A stretch of 64,000 bases of DNA from Trametopsis cervina (Eukaryota > Basidiomycota > Agaricomycetes > Polyporales > Irpicaceae). Both the position numbers and the translations under genes were made by a program. The notes under the pieces are model-generated. The model was given only the letters and a program-made list of their open reading frames with translations, was not told the origin of the DNA and did not search any database. Below, piece by piece: positions 11,905-30,192 of this stretch. Where the stretch lies: contig MU278370.1 of assembly GCA_022385755.1 (NCBI GenBank), forward strand, positions 71,247 through 135,246, read 5' to 3'. Position 1 is the stretch's first letter, and every line of letters begins with the position of its first letter.

Positions 11905-11983
11905 CATCTTCCGATGTATTGTGTTTGTTCTGTGTCACCCCAACATGGGCTTTGATTCATTGCTGTACCTAGCGTATTATTGG

Positions 11984-13535
11984 TTATGGAAATGCGAGGT
12001 TGAAACCTTCCGCTGCAATTTCAGCCAGGATGATTTGTGTCTCACCCATAATGACCAGCTGCCCCTTGTTCGCGAAGATCAAGTTTGCAGACGTGTTGCC
12101 TATGAAGAATTTTCCAAGGAGGACACCTTCCGGGCTCCACACCTGGTTCATTGTCAGCACTGGAAGGACATCATAAGTCGATTAACGAACATGGGCGCCG
12201 TCGCCGCATCCAGCGTACACGTTTCCCTTGGTGTCGAGTTGAACGCCATCAGCCACACCAGTGTCTACATATGCAAACACTCTTCTGTTAAGGAAAGCCT
12301 GCGTCTTAGGATCAACATCGAAGGCGTAGCTAGATTTGGAATGTCAAGATATGCCTCGCGATCGAAACGTCACAGGCTTACATCGTGGCGGGCTCTGTCT
12401 GATTGTTGCCTAAAAATCCCCCAGAGGATCCGGTATCTGCACTTTAAACGGGGTCAGGGTTTGGAAACGATATGCTGACCTTGCGGCTTACATATAGGCC
12501 GTCTTTCCGTCCTTAGTAAAAGCAATCCCGTTGGGTTTGTCGAAGCCGTCTGCGACGACACGGATACTGCCAGTATCTGGATCAAACCGATACACTTGGC
12601 TCGGCATCAGAGGAGGTGGCCGGAAATGGTTCAAGAATCCATAACTATTGCACAACGTCAAGGCACCATAAATACGCCAAAAAATAGGAGCTCACATGAC
12701 GTCCGTAAAGAACAACTTTTTGCTCTGAGGATGAATCTTAATATCGTTCAGAGAGTTGAACTGACGTCCGAAGAAGTTATCCAGCAGCACTGTTACATTG
12801 TGAGGGGGTTCTGGGTTGACCAGAGTGATTGAAGGAGGTAACGGCCCTCTTCCGGAGTTTATTAAGAGTAGAGAGTTGCGGAAAGGACCTGTGCCGCCGT
12901 TCGTCATTTGAACGGTATCTGGGAGAACCAACTGGGAACATCCTTCAACACATTTCTGAGCAACAATTCAAAAGTGCCTGACGTACTGGAGTCACAGTCA
13001 CGTTGATTGCTGAAGGCTGGGAGCCAGAGGCTTTAATAGCTGCCTCTACCTCATTTAGGTTGATCTTCGAAACTTGATTGTTGTGGTCAATGTCGCTAAA
13101 ACCCAGCGGACCACCGTCATTGCTTGCGAAGGTGATTTCGTTAGTGTTGGGTAGCCAAATGGGTGCTTCATGAGCAAAAGCGAATCCAGGGTTCGAAGCA
13201 ATTATTCGGATAGATGGGTTAGGCCCGAGAATATCGAAGAAACCCGGATCAAAAGCTTGGAAGAAGGGAGGCGTCGCGTTCGTAGGGTTGAAAAACTCTG
13301 TAAATGACGAAGAACGGAAGGATCCATTTTGCCCAAGAACAGCGAATTGGAGAGGATCAGTGACCTATGGGGCCATCGTCAGTCCTCATGCCAACGAATT
13401 GTTCTGCATTGCTCTTACTACTGTCTGCGGCGGCAATGTTTTAGGAAAGCTAGCTCGAGGCGGTGAGCCTTGCGCGGAAGCGCGGTAGAACCAAGCCGCC
13501 AAAGCGGCACTAAGGGAGAGTGCGAATGCGCCCAT
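11984..13535 (-). CDS. Secreted SMP-30/gluconolactonase-like lactonohydrolase
   Basis: Minus-strand multi-exon gene. Exon 1 (13535-13419) encodes a signal peptide (MGAFALSLSAALAAWFYRASA), and intron 1 is 13418-13365. The body reads as a six-bladed beta-propeller of the SMP-30/gluconolactonase family. Visible landmarks are AHEAPIWLPNTNEITF, FNSLNDIKIHPQSKKLFFTD, DGFDKPNGIAFTKDGKTAY, DTGVADGVQLDTKGNVYAG and the ending EGFNLAFP. The acidic and Asn metal-ligand positions of the family (the E of AHEAP, the N of SLND, the N of KPNG, the D of VADG) are present. It probably opens sugar or aromatic lactones outside the cell. Tail to tail with the 10720 gene. Confidence 0.88.
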
Positions 13536-14102
13536 TGTGCGCTGTGGCAATATGAATCCGCTGCTCGCATTTATAGAACAGGTGGGTGCATACCATGGCT
13601 TCTGCGCGTAAGTGAAGCATACTCTCTGTGGGAGTGGAAGACAACCTTCAGCATACCCGCGGGTTCGCTGTGATCTCATGACCCGCGCCACCGCTGTGTA
13701 TAGTCTCAATAGCGGCCCGATCAATGCAATGAAGCAGTTGAAGAGGCAGATACCAACCCTGAATCTCACGCAATATCCTAAATATACCGCCAAATATTAG
13801 AGGTTTTAGCCTATTACTATCATGTGTCCTCTGGATTCTGAGTGACTATGGTAAGCCATTCACATTTGCGATGGAGTCTCAAGTTGAGAGATCACTCAAC
13901 GCCGTAAAAGAACTCATGATAGACCAGAATGGTCTGTGTTCCATTGAAATAGCTAGACGTCTTACCATACATACGAGACATGGGTGAGATATTTCTTGAG
14001 CCGATGTGAGTTTGAAGATAAGGCGGGAGGAACTCACCATATAGTGAAGGCTCTGACGGCACTCATAACCACAGCAAGAAGAGATAACGACATAAAATGC
14101 AG
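13536..14102 (-). other. Intergenic region upstream of the lactonase
   Basis: About 570 bp containing the lactonase promoter and the 3' flank of the RS-rich gene. Only short frames; no repeat or structured RNA recognised. Confidence 0.4.
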
Positions 14103-14815
14103 CTATTCGCATGCTGAGTTCAGGAAATGTAGAAGGCGTTCTCGATTAGCATCTCTTTCCATGTCTGCGGCGTCCTTGTGCACCCGTAACTTGATCTGTA
14201 AACACCCAAGGTCATCAACACTTGCTCCTCCTGCGGTAGCAGACCACATCTACCTTCTTTCCTGTTAATACGCTCCTTCTCTCACTTTCATGGCTGCTCC
14301 GTCGTAATTCTTTATCCTTCTTCCTATTTTTGTCTTTATGCCTCTTCTCATCGTCTGCTTTCTCCTTATGGACACGACGGCGTTCCCTGCTACCAGACCG
14401 TGAACGGGATCTGGACCTCCGACGGTTCTTGCGTGTCGAGGTCGACGCATACTCCCGGCGCGGTGAGCCACTACTAGCAGAAGACGACGTCACAGAGAGA
14501 GATCTTGTTCGAGACCTTCCCCGTTTCTGGAGCGAAATATTTCAGAAATAACTGTGACACCAGGACCAACTTGCTCACGTATTCTGGTTTGCTCCTCCTA
14601 CCTCTCTCATCACTACTATGCCCATAATAATTTCGTCGATACTTGTCACGACTGTGCTCTCGACCGCTAGTATGACCGGTATAACCAGAACGCGTGTGTT
14701 CGCGTGATGTTCTTCGAGGAGAACGGCTACGATGACGGTCGCGCTCCTTTTCCCTCCTGTGACTTGAGGGCGACCAGGAGCGACTACGCCCCCGATGAGA
14801 GGCTATTCGTCGCAT
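14103..14815 (-). CDS. Small RS-rich protein with conserved-looking C-terminus
   Basis: Three exons, 14815-14579, 14526-14254 and 14195-14103, separated by introns of 52 and 58 bp, giving about 200 residues. Exons 1-2 are almost entirely Arg/Ser dipeptides with Lys/Glu, as in splicing factors and nuclear-speckle proteins. The short third exon is different: after SVLTGKK it reads IKLRVHKDAADMERDANRE and LLHFLN, then a stop. That is helical and non-repetitive, unlike the RS part, so it is likely the conserved functional end. A role in pre-mRNA processing is inferred from composition only; I do not know the family. Confidence 0.75.
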
Positions 14816-15497
14816 ATTTGCACATTAGTATATCCATTCGCCGTGGAGAGCAGGCAACCGTGTACATTCGGATGATCAAGAGGAAGAGCCTGAGGTTAGA
14901 CGGCGGTGATGAATTTGATTCATTTCGTCTCACCACGATTGCTGTTCCTATGTCTCTCTTCCATCTCTTCACCTATAGCTTTGTACGGCTTCGTCCTATG
15001 TAGAATGCGTAGGAACTCAGACGGACTTGACTGTGACCGTGTGTGGGAAACATATACACAGAAGACGCCGGAATGCGCACACTATAAATGCGCAACAAAA
15101 TAATAATTCATAGCTGTAAATCTATGGACCGTGGTCGCCCAGAGCATACTGTACTGACGACTGTCACTGGTACGATGCGCCTGGTATTCGACGCAATGGG
15201 CACGAACAGTTGTGCAAAGGTTTGATGCATAGGCATCGGTGCGTATCTGATGACCTAGCGTAGTTTTATTCCCCGTGAGATATGTCATTCCTGGACAAGG
15301 TGTATACTACAATAGCGAATTGGGTACTTCTAGATATGGGATAATAGCATGCGAATGTGTACTAACGAGCAAAGAGCGAAGCAACATCGGAGCGATGCAC
15401 GAAGCAGCAGCAAGAAATAAATAATAACTAAGCATCAGAATGTCCCATGTTAATCCACAGCGATAGGTAAAGTAGAAATCATCGTAACGGAGAGATG
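14816..15497 (-). other. Intergenic region
   Basis: About 680 bp between the start of the RS-rich gene and the stop of the flippase, both on the minus strand. No gene-like frame and no repeat seen. Confidence 0.4.
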
Positions 15498-18400
15498 CTA
15501 TAGCACAGTGGGACCAGAGCTTGTCGAGTACGTACTCTCTCGCCATGAGTCTTCTGGTCGGTGCCCTGAAGACGCACTGTGGGGTTCAAGCACGTATCCG
15601 TCGTATGCAGTAGCATATGACGCGTCAGTGTCATCGCGTGGGTGATGTGCCACTGGTGTGGCAAGGTCGTCTGACGGTTGCCGAACGTGCATCTCAAAGG
15701 TTTCTGGCGGAGATACTTTAGGCCGTAGAGCAGAAGTTTGCGGGTTAGAAGGGTGTTGCTGGGAATAGGCAGTCACAGGAGCTGTTGATATGGAAGACAT
15801 GGTGGGACCTTCTGGGCCGGGAGTAGGAGAAGCGATAGGGATATTAGAAGCGGAGTAGTAAGAGCCACGGAAAGACAGCGCGGAAGGATTCATCGCAGCG
15901 CGTGCAGTGGGTGTCAGCGCATTATCTTCACCCACCGACCGTGCAGGCGAAGGAGGTATACTCAGAGGCGGTGTGAGACCATCCGAATATGCGGGACTCC
16001 TTGGTATGGGTGCCTGGGGTGCATCTTGCTCAGGTTGGAAGCTAGAAATTTCGGATTCGGACCGGAAGTGGGGACGATGGAACATAGGCGCCTGCTCCAG
16101 GTCTCTCTTTCCCGATTTCTTGATGTCACGGCGATGTTGGATCCCAAGACGGTCCTTCAGGTCGCCGCGGACCCACATTTCTCGCACTATGTCCCTGTCT
16201 TGCGGGAAGTACGCACTAGAGACGAACTTGACTAGGAAACGGGGTGCTGCGAGGGGATTCAGTATCTATACTCCACAGTAAGAAAACGGACATACTGAGA
16301 GCGATGAACACTGAAAGGATAATCGAGAGCCAGAAGTTTGTTGTCCCACATAGGATGATGACCTCTTGGTAGAAGTTGAAACTTTGGAAGAATGAGTAGA
16401 TAACGATCCATAGGAACATGACACCCGAAGAACCGAGGATGATGACCCATGCCATTATGGTCCAGCTACAGAACACTTAGATGCATTTCGCAAGGCCACA
16501 AATTTGAATACTCACTAGTGTGTATTGATTCCGACGTAGGTATTGGCAGCCCAGATTGCGGCGACTGATACGGTTGTGCCGAAATCTGACAACGAGTCTA
16601 TTGTGCGACCACTCGCAGCGGTCGCAGGCCCCAGCGTCCAGACGAGGTATGGGATAAAGAACACCACGGCGGATTGGTACAGCCCATCCAGCATGTAGAG
16701 CCAGAATTTCAGCCGCGTATATTCGAGGCCACGAATGCCCCGGATATAGAGCTGAGGGAACGCCATTGCAGCCTTCGCATTGATATCCTGATCGAAGGCT
16801 GAGACGTTGTGAGTTATTGACAACAACACCTCAGCATCTCGTAACTCACCTCCCAAAACGATGACTGGTAGAGAAGTAAAGATCAGGTTGTATAACAGAA
16901 TGAACGTGTACTGGTAAAGATAGGTAGCATCAAAGCTGAAAACCAACCCCCCATTAAGTGATTGTATGACTGCGGACTCTTGATGCACATACCTATTGAA
17001 GATCAGGTACCAAAACATAGCGAATGTCCAAATAACGTTCTACAACACACTGTAAGCGGAGCAATAACGCGGACAAAATTGACCTTACCTTGTAGAAGAA
17101 GTTGCTGTGCATGTCGGCAATACGCTGATATGACCATCGACCATGGACAATGAGCAACTTCGTCAGGTAGCGGAATTGCCCAAATGCGTAATCAGCAGAC
17201 ATGGCAGCTTGTGAACCTTCCTTGCCTAACAGACCACAGCCAACATTCGCCTCTTGAATCATAGCTACATCGTTAGCACCATCTCCAATAGACAAGGTCA
17301 TCGCATCACGTCCTTCCTTGACCTGTGATAGAGTGAGATGCAGTGTGTGGAGGATGTGCTAATCGTTCGTACCAGCTTTACGACAAGTGCCTTCTGGGCC
17401 GGTGATACACGACAGCAAACCACCGTCTCGCATTGCGTCGCAAGGTTAAGGAACAGACCCTTCAATTGTGGCGAGAGGGCATGGCGCAGAGTGTCACCGT
17501 CGATGACAACAGCGAAAGCAGCTTGGGCACCCGGAATGAAACCACGCTTCCTAGGATCCAGGGACGGAGGGCCGAGGATCGAGGCAATCTTGTTGACACC
17601 AGCTTCGAGATGCGCCTGTGTGGCCTGTGCGCTATCCGCTTGGATGATCATGATGTCCATGTCGCTTTTGAGCAAGTTGCAACTAAAGCCTGAGAGATAA
17701 GTGTGTTAGTCTCGGCAAGATTGCCTGATTACTGGGTTCTTACCGATCTCGATGGCGGTCTGCACTTTGTCACCTAGGGAGAACCACACATCAGCTCTGA
17801 TGATACTGCGCAATTTATTTCCCTGTCACAGACGTACCTGTCAGAATCCACAGCTTGATACCCGCGTTGTGCAAAGTCTCAATAGCGTCAGGTACGCCTT
17901 CCTGCAACTTGTCCTCCAGAGCGGTGGCACCAAGGATGGTCAGCGAATGCTCAATCAGCTCGCTGGCCTTGTCCATTTCCTCATCACGGTCAACAACGGC
18001 AGAGGTAGCCGCATCATAGACCCTTTGCCACTTCATATATTCCTCCTCGCCGAGATACCGGTACGCAATGCACAGCGTCCGCAAACCTCCGTTGGCGAAT
18101 GCCTCCATGTCCTTCGCGGTCTTCTCTTTTAACTCGACGTCATGGTTTTCTGCCAATCGCGAATAAATGACGCTGTCTGCGCCTTTGCAGTACATGATGA
18201 TCTGGCCAGACGGAGTGCGAACGATGACACTCATGCGCTTCCTGGTACTGTTGAACTCAATTAGCTGGAGAAGCTGGTAGTGTTCGGCTTGGCCTAAGAC
18301 CTCGATATCGATACCGTTCTTGCCCTTCCCCACGAAGGGAAAACCGACGTCACGAGCAGCAGCGACGAGCGCAGCCTCGTCAGGCGATTCTGCCTTGTAG

Positions 18401-20813
18401 TCAAGGAAGTACGGTTTCTTGTTTGGGTCGGGGCGATCCGAGAGGACACTGTGACATATAGCGAGGGCGCGGAAGAAGGCAACAATATGAGGATGTTGAG
18501 TCGACGAGTGATCCGTTATATCATCTGCAAGACGCGGTGATATCAAGGTGACTTTATCGGCCTGCAGGTAGCGGTTTTTGAAGGAGCGCGAGAGCTTCTG
18601 CATCATTTCCTCCTTCATCACCTTCAATTGTCGATCTTGTTCCTCGGGGTCTAGAATCTCCTCTGTTCCGTTACGCTTTGCCGCACCGCGCTGAGCCTCC
18701 GTGATACCTTCACCGTACGGCATACCATTGATCGAGCACTTCTGGAATTCCATGACGTTCTGAGTGAGGGTGCCCGTTTTGTCAGAGAAAACGTATTCGA
18801 TCTGCCCGAGGTCGTCGGAGATGTTCCATGTTTTCGGAACGCATGCGGCGTCAAGCTCCCGGTAATACATGTCGATGTCCTGTGCGATGAAGAATGCTTG
18901 GATAGTCTTGACGATCTCTATAGATATGTATAACGATACAGGGACGATGTTCTGGAAGGCGATCAGACACGAACTGAACATATTTTTTGAGTTGTGGTTG
19001 ACGTTATAATCGACAGACCCGAGATGGACACGTACGTGAAGGTGACGATTGCGTTGAGAACCGGTGAGGTGGAGGCATCCACACCTGGTTCGAAAAATTT
19101 CGCGCTGGTAGCCGCATCCCCATCCCATAACCCGCTACCGATAGCTGAGATGACACACATCGCGAAGAGGAGAACAAAGTTGACGACGACATTGAAGTTG
19201 GTCTCTTTCTCGATCTTTGATCGCTTCGACGGGGTGTCGCCTCCATTCAACATGATCTTCGAATCTGCACCGGTAAAGACAACGAGGCCAATGATCCACG
19301 TAGTGTTCCGCACAGTACAACCACGGAGAAGAAGTTCATTAATACTGACTGACTCCTGTTTGTGTTCTCCTGTGGCCGGATCGTCGTACCTGAGGACACC
19401 GTGGTAGACATACAAATTCTGGTGAGGGGGTTCCGAGTCGAGTACAAACGCCATTCGTTCCACATCTTCTTCAGACAGCAGGGACGCGGTTGCACGAATG
19501 GCCTTCCGGGGCTTCAGGTTGGTTTCGCCATCCAAGTTCTTCGTCTCCACGTAACACATATTGTCCGGGTCTGAGGTAGCGAGCACCGCGATATCCGCCG
19601 GGATTTGTTCATTGTCGCGAAGCAGCACGATATCACCAACCTCCAACTTCTTCCACAGCGTCCTCTCCCATCGCGCCATACCCGTCACCCGCTTCCTGAG
19701 GTCCACCGCACCAGAAGACGTCCGTGACTGGACCGAAGGCTCGTAATTGTTGTTCGCATCAAGGGCAGCAGGGACCTCACGCCATGAGGTGTGTTTTGGA
19801 GGGTAGCTATGTGAATGGAGGTCATCTATGCTGTGAATAGTCTCCAGCTGTCTTCCGCCCTGTCCTGACGAGTAATCGTGGTCGTCTGCGCTTGTAATTT
19901 GAGTACTTATGCTCCCTCTGCTGTCCTCGCCACTCTTCGTCAAGATCACATGTTGCTTGCCCTCCTCCGCCTCTCGCTCCCTCAACTTCCGCACTCCTTT
20001 CGTCACTCTTCCAGGGGGATTCAACCCCAACGCACGCTCAAACCAACTTCGAGCGTCCACCGGCTGATTCACGTTCTTCCACTGGCCAAGCTTCGTCGCC
20101 GCCGAAGTGTTCACCTCTTCATCAAGTATAAAGCGACGGTAGTCTTCCACGCCGTCCTTGATGGCGGTGACCACCAAGATGAAGAGAAGCGGCAACGCAG
20201 AGGTCTGAGGAGACGGCGCGCCAAATATTGAGAAGAACTGGACGACTACCACTACCAAGAAGTACAGGTTCGCAACGCTGTAGGAAGTCAGCGCGGGAAG
20301 TTGATGGGACGCGGGATAAACTGACCGACGGAATTGCTCGTACAGGTTCTTGGGCACGAACGTCAAGACAGTGTACTCTAATCGCAGAAAGATAATCGTC
20401 GCGATTAGGGGTACAGTACGCGAACATGAATTTCACTTACTGGTTGTTTGGACCTTATTTCTCAGGTAGCGGACCACAGGTTCACCTTTGTGGTCTAGCT
20501 CGTCCGGCGGCAGGGGGATATTGACATAGATATTCCGACGCAGACCAGTCACAGGCGGTGCTGCGACCTCTGTAGAGGTCTCCGTCACGCTCTCAGCCTT
20601 CTCCTGCCGCTTCTTGTCTGTCCCTCTCCGGAAGAAATGCCTCGACTTCTTCCTCATCAGTGACTTTCTCCTCTGTGCGCGTTCTTCCAGCCGATTCGAC
20701 TCGTCGAGCGTGGAGTGCGCCGTGCGCACCGTGCGCAGACGCAACTCGGGGTCGATGGTATCGTTTTCATCTTCGAGACTGTCGTGATTAGATGGACGTC
20801 GGAGTAAATGCAT
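15498..20813 (-). CDS. DNF1: P4-type ATPase (phospholipid flippase, Dnf1/Dnf2 group)
   Basis: Large minus-strand gene with many short introns, encoding roughly 1,500 residues. The N-terminal extension ends in [13 protein letters not shown], then YLRNKVQT and [14 protein letters not shown], the Dnf-type entry to TM1. The actuator domain has LDGET. TM4 carries PVSLYISIE, the form of the PISL motif typical of lipid rather than ion pumps. Next come DKTGTLTQN with the phosphorylated Asp, [10 protein letters not shown] and KGADSVI in the nucleotide domain, and [11 protein letters not shown]. Ten membrane segments are expected, followed by a disordered Ser/Pro-rich tail (from about 16190). By homology it flips phospholipids to the cytosolic leaflet of plasma or Golgi/endosome membranes with a Cdc50/Lem3 subunit, not seen here. 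Confidence 0.93.
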
Positions 20814-21113
20814 TCGAGTGTGAGTTCAAGATTGACCGGCAAGTAGGTAAGTTATCCCAGGACCAGCACGGGGTGAAAGGAAGGGTTCAGTTCTGGGAGG
20901 AGAGGGGCGGGAGCAAGAGACGAGGCGTAGCGTACTGCCTTGCGAGGATGCTGAAGGTCGCAGCTTGAGACTACTGGTACAGCGCTGAGCTGGTTCAGCG
21001 TATCAAGACCCCGGACCCATAATGCAATTTCAGTTATATTGCTGGTTTACAGCCTACTGATGGGGTAAAGCCATAGCTTAACCTGAGTTTGAAAGTATAA
21101 CAATGTGACATCC

Positions 21114-21137
21114 TCGCTTGGTCGCTTGGTCGCTTGG
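21114..21137. repeat. Three tandem TCGCTTGG units
   Basis: TCGCTTGG occurs three times in a row without interruption, about 0.3 kb upstream of the flippase start. Confidence 0.7.
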
Positions 21138-21300
21138 CATAGTCAGTAGCCAAGCCCCGCCAACCTGTCTCGTCATCATCCGAGCTCGGTTGGCCATCGC
21201 CTTATAGCTATTCGCTTCATGGACGCGTCGAGGTCGGTTGTGCCAATCCTGCGTTGCGACGGTTACTCTCGAATGAATGACAGCCAGAATCATGATTTGA

Positions 21301-21342
21301 CCAGACTGTGATCCTCGTCAGGTGTGTTTTCTCACAGTCTGG
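21301..21342. repeat. 11-bp inverted repeat (possible hairpin)
   Basis: CCAGACTGTGA (21301-21311) and its exact reverse complement TCACAGTCTGG (21332-21342) with a 20-nt loop. No U-tract or gene end is associated, so it is not a bacterial-type terminator. It could be a regulator site or a transposon footprint. Confidence 0.6.
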
Positions 21343-22090
21343 TATTTACTGCATGGGATGTGCCCTGCGCATTGCGCAGCTACCAAATCGACAACTTTCG
21401 AACCTTGCTACACAGGAAGACGCCTTCGTTTCAGTTTCGCAAAATCCGTGCCGACCACGTATGAAACACACTAAGGCTTGTTGTCTACCTTACATCCGGC
21501 GCCCGTCCTCGGACTATTTTCCGAGCTATGAGTAGGAACGGGCCCGCGAAACCCCTCTTCATCGGGCTATGCATTGACTACAAGGCTCACCCAGTCACAC
21601 CGTAATCGGGACGCCTTCCCCCATGACACTGCCTTCATCAGTAAGCGCATCAGTTTTGACCGAAACATCTGCACTCTTGTCATCTACGCACGATACTGTA
21701 GATGCTTTATTCCCAAGGTTCGCCCAAGTGGCAGAGGTCCTGCTGCCGAGAACACCAGATACTGCGCCGTCGAAGTGATGCCCTGTGAAGTCCGCCCGGC
21801 CCAGTTGCTAAGGTGAGTGTGTGAGGGACGAATGCCTCCGGCAGGCCTTGGAAGAGCGTCATGCCCTGATGTGTCCTCGGTCGCGTCGCGGCGTGCTTGG
21901 TCATTATACCGCGAGGTACAGGGATACAGTATTTGTGTGGCCAGCATCACCGAATTCACATTGCTACTGATTGGATAACCTCAACATAGGGATGGACGAA
22001 TCCATCCGACATCAATGGTGCATGATGCAGGATGATTGGTCCAATCAAATGGACCGGTGCATGATTGTGAAAGATGAAACGCAGCAGGCA

Positions 22091-22120
22091 CAGCGGGGTA
22101 CAGCGGGGTACAGCGGGGTA
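22091..22120. repeat. Three perfect 10-bp tandem repeats
   Basis: CAGCGGGGTA occurs three times exactly, followed by a partial CAGC. It lies just beyond the 3' end of the alpha-glucosidase gene. Confidence 0.8.
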
Positions 22121-22292
22121 CAGCATTCTCAAAAGGGGCTCATCGTAATTGATTCAAGAAAATACAAAACCACCACCGATGCCCTCTCCTGGTCTGTAGA
22201 TACAGGAGCTTTTCAGCTCCAACAAAGCGCAGTTGCTATGAAAGATACAGTACGCTCGATGGACCATACAGTCCCACTACCTCACCGATCGT

Positions 22293-25907
<3,615 letters not shown>

Positions 25908-26627
25908 ATGAGCGTAGTTTGTGAAAGCGGCCCCTCGACGACCTACTCCCCAATCTGCCGGCTTGACTCGCCGCTCTCGCCACTTTCCTCTTCGTCTTCA
26001 TCGTCTTCATCCTCCAATGCTGCGGTAACGCCAGTGCCAACTCTGCGAGACAGACCCCGGCCCATCCCAAACTCCTACTGGGCGACGCCCTACCTCGTCG
26101 CATGCGAGTTCCCCTACTGCCCACTCACACCCGCAGACCTCGCGCGCAAGAAGACGAAACAGAAGCTCGACGCGCTCCTCCTTGCCGGCGTGCGCACTTT
26201 CATCGACCTCACCGAGCCACACGAGCTCTTCCCATACGCCCCACACCTCGCCGAGCGCTGCACACTGCTCGGGATCTCCCCCTCCGACGTGACCTACCAC
26301 AACTTCCCCATCCGCGACCGCTCTCTGCCGCAGAGCGTCGACTTCATGCGCAGCATTCTCGACGTCCTCCAAGCGAACGAGAAACAAGGCCGCGTGTGCG
26401 CCGTACACTGCAGAGGTGGGATAGGACGTACGGGCATGGTCGTTGGGTGCTGGCTTGTCGAGTCAGGGAGGGCGAGAGACGGTGCGCATGCGCTGCAGCT
26501 GATTGCGGAAGAGTGGAAGCAGGTCGAGAAGTGCAAGCGGTTCCCGTGCAGCCCGGAGACGGGCCCGCAGTTTGAGTTTGTTCGTGCTTTCACGCCCAGT
26601 GCACCCTCTGAGCTGCTTTCTGCTTGA
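25908..26627 (+). CDS. Cys-based protein phosphatase (PTP/dual-specificity type)
   Basis: Single exon of 239 codons. After a Ser-rich disordered N-terminus (about 45 residues) the domain begins at NSYWATPYLVACEFP. The P-loop VHCRGGIGRTG (about residues 167-177) gives the catalytic Cys, the binding Arg and the Thr of the HCxxGxxRT signature. The general-acid Asp is probably in FPIRD, about 35 residues earlier. A helix after the loop (WLVESGRARDGAHALQLI) fits the fold. The short length and lack of a classical PTP WPD loop point to a small dual-specificity-like cytosolic phosphatase; the substrate (protein, phosphoinositide or RNA) is not evident. Convergent with the GMC gene. Confidence 0.88.
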   Translation: MSVVCESGPSTTYSPICRLDSPLSPLSSSSSSSSSSNAAVTPVPTLRDRPRPIPNSYWATPYLVACEFPYCPLTPADLARKKTKQKLDALLLAGVRTFIDLTEPHELFPYAPHLAERCTLLGISPSDVTYHNFPIRDRSLPQSVDFMRSILDVLQANEKQGRVCAVHCRGGIGRTGMVVGCWLVESGRARDGAHALQLIAEEWKQVEKCKRFPCSPETGPQFEFVRAFTPSAPSELLSA

Positions 26628-27413
26628 TTCACGCGCTACTCTGTGAGTCTCATCATCGGCTCCTCTCTTCGAACCATCATGCTGATCTTGCTCTGCCAAA
26701 GGTTACGACATTCACGATATCCCTGCCCACTCGACGATCGCACGTGCCGTAATCACCACTAATCACTAGACGGGGTCGAACTTTCACGATACAGACGGAT
26801 ACAATATCCTCATATCATAGTTGCGCCTGATTTTTCTTTGTCGTTTTCCCTCAGCATAAATTATCTTCAATCATCTTCCTTTCTTTCTCCATCACACATC
26901 GGGCTGCGTCTGAATCATCTTGCCTCATTCCCCTCAGTCTCGGTCTCGTACATAGAATTCTCTCCTCTGCGATGCCTGTTTCACGGTCCTATCACGCTTC
27001 CATTTCCATTTTCTCGATCGCACGCATATATTAGGGAATGCGCATGCCTATTTACGTCTGTTGTCGCACTGTCGCGCAAGGATCCTCGCAATATACCGTG
27101 TTTTGTTGACAGCCCTTGAGCTACGAACGTACTAAGTGCTCGAGTCTCGACAGGCATACTGGTGCACCCTTGCGCCCACAATTACGCTCAGTACGTAAAA
27201 CGAGATGCATAATAAATGAGCGGTACATTCTGCTTTTCATATTCTGATTTGCGGCTGGTCTTCCGTACTCGCTAATCGGATTTCATTACACTCGTATGCA
27301 TACATCCACAAGCCTCTTAGGTAAAAGAAAAATCAGTACTGCGCAGATCCATCATTACTCCTTTTGCATCAAAACTGCCCGCGACACTTTTGTCGTGGGA
27401 TTCCAAACGAAAC
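26628..27413. other. Convergent intergenic region
   Basis: About 790 bp between the 3' ends of the phosphatase and GMC genes. AT-rich, with no supported gene or repeat. Confidence 0.4.
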
Positions 27414-29752
<2,339 letters not shown>

Positions 29753-30192
29753 CTTGACGGTCAGGAAAGGTGAAGGGCGTGCTTGCAGCGGAGGTCTGGT
29801 GGCGATCGCATTTTAAAGGTCTCGACATAACCTCGGCATCGGCTTCGCTTCAATTTCCGCGTGAGGTGCCTTGTGGTTCGTTGCCGGTATCAGACAACTC
29901 AACTCGAATGTCTTGTTTGCGCTCTCCAGGTGGACCAAGGGACGGCAGCACACAGACAAAAGCTGATGATGGTGGTTCGCAGACAGAAGTAGCGGAATGA
30001 GTTTAGGCCTGCAGCTGGTACGTAATCGAGTTTTTAGATGCCATTATTGGTTGACCGTGCCATTACAAGAATACAAAATGTGTCGAGCCAGTCTTTTGGT
30101 TGATGCCTCTGTATTTATGCGTGCAACATAGTCTGAACTCTGCGTAATGAGAATTATTTATGAGTAGTGAGACGATACGGTATAGACTAAAC

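Larger units (their letters stand above)
20814..22292. other. 1.5-kb intergenic region with small repeats
   Basis: No convincing gene. It is the upstream region of the flippase and the 3' flank of the alpha-glucosidase. It contains three 8-bp direct repeats (21114-21137), a strong inverted repeat (21301-21342) and three 10-bp tandem repeats (22091-22120). Confidence 0.5.

Noticed and set aside
10881..11960. 359-codon minus-strand frame opposite the 10720 gene
   Set aside because: The plus-strand frame has a good start context and nuclear-type composition; the antisense frame shows no domain pattern and follows from codon bias on the other strand.
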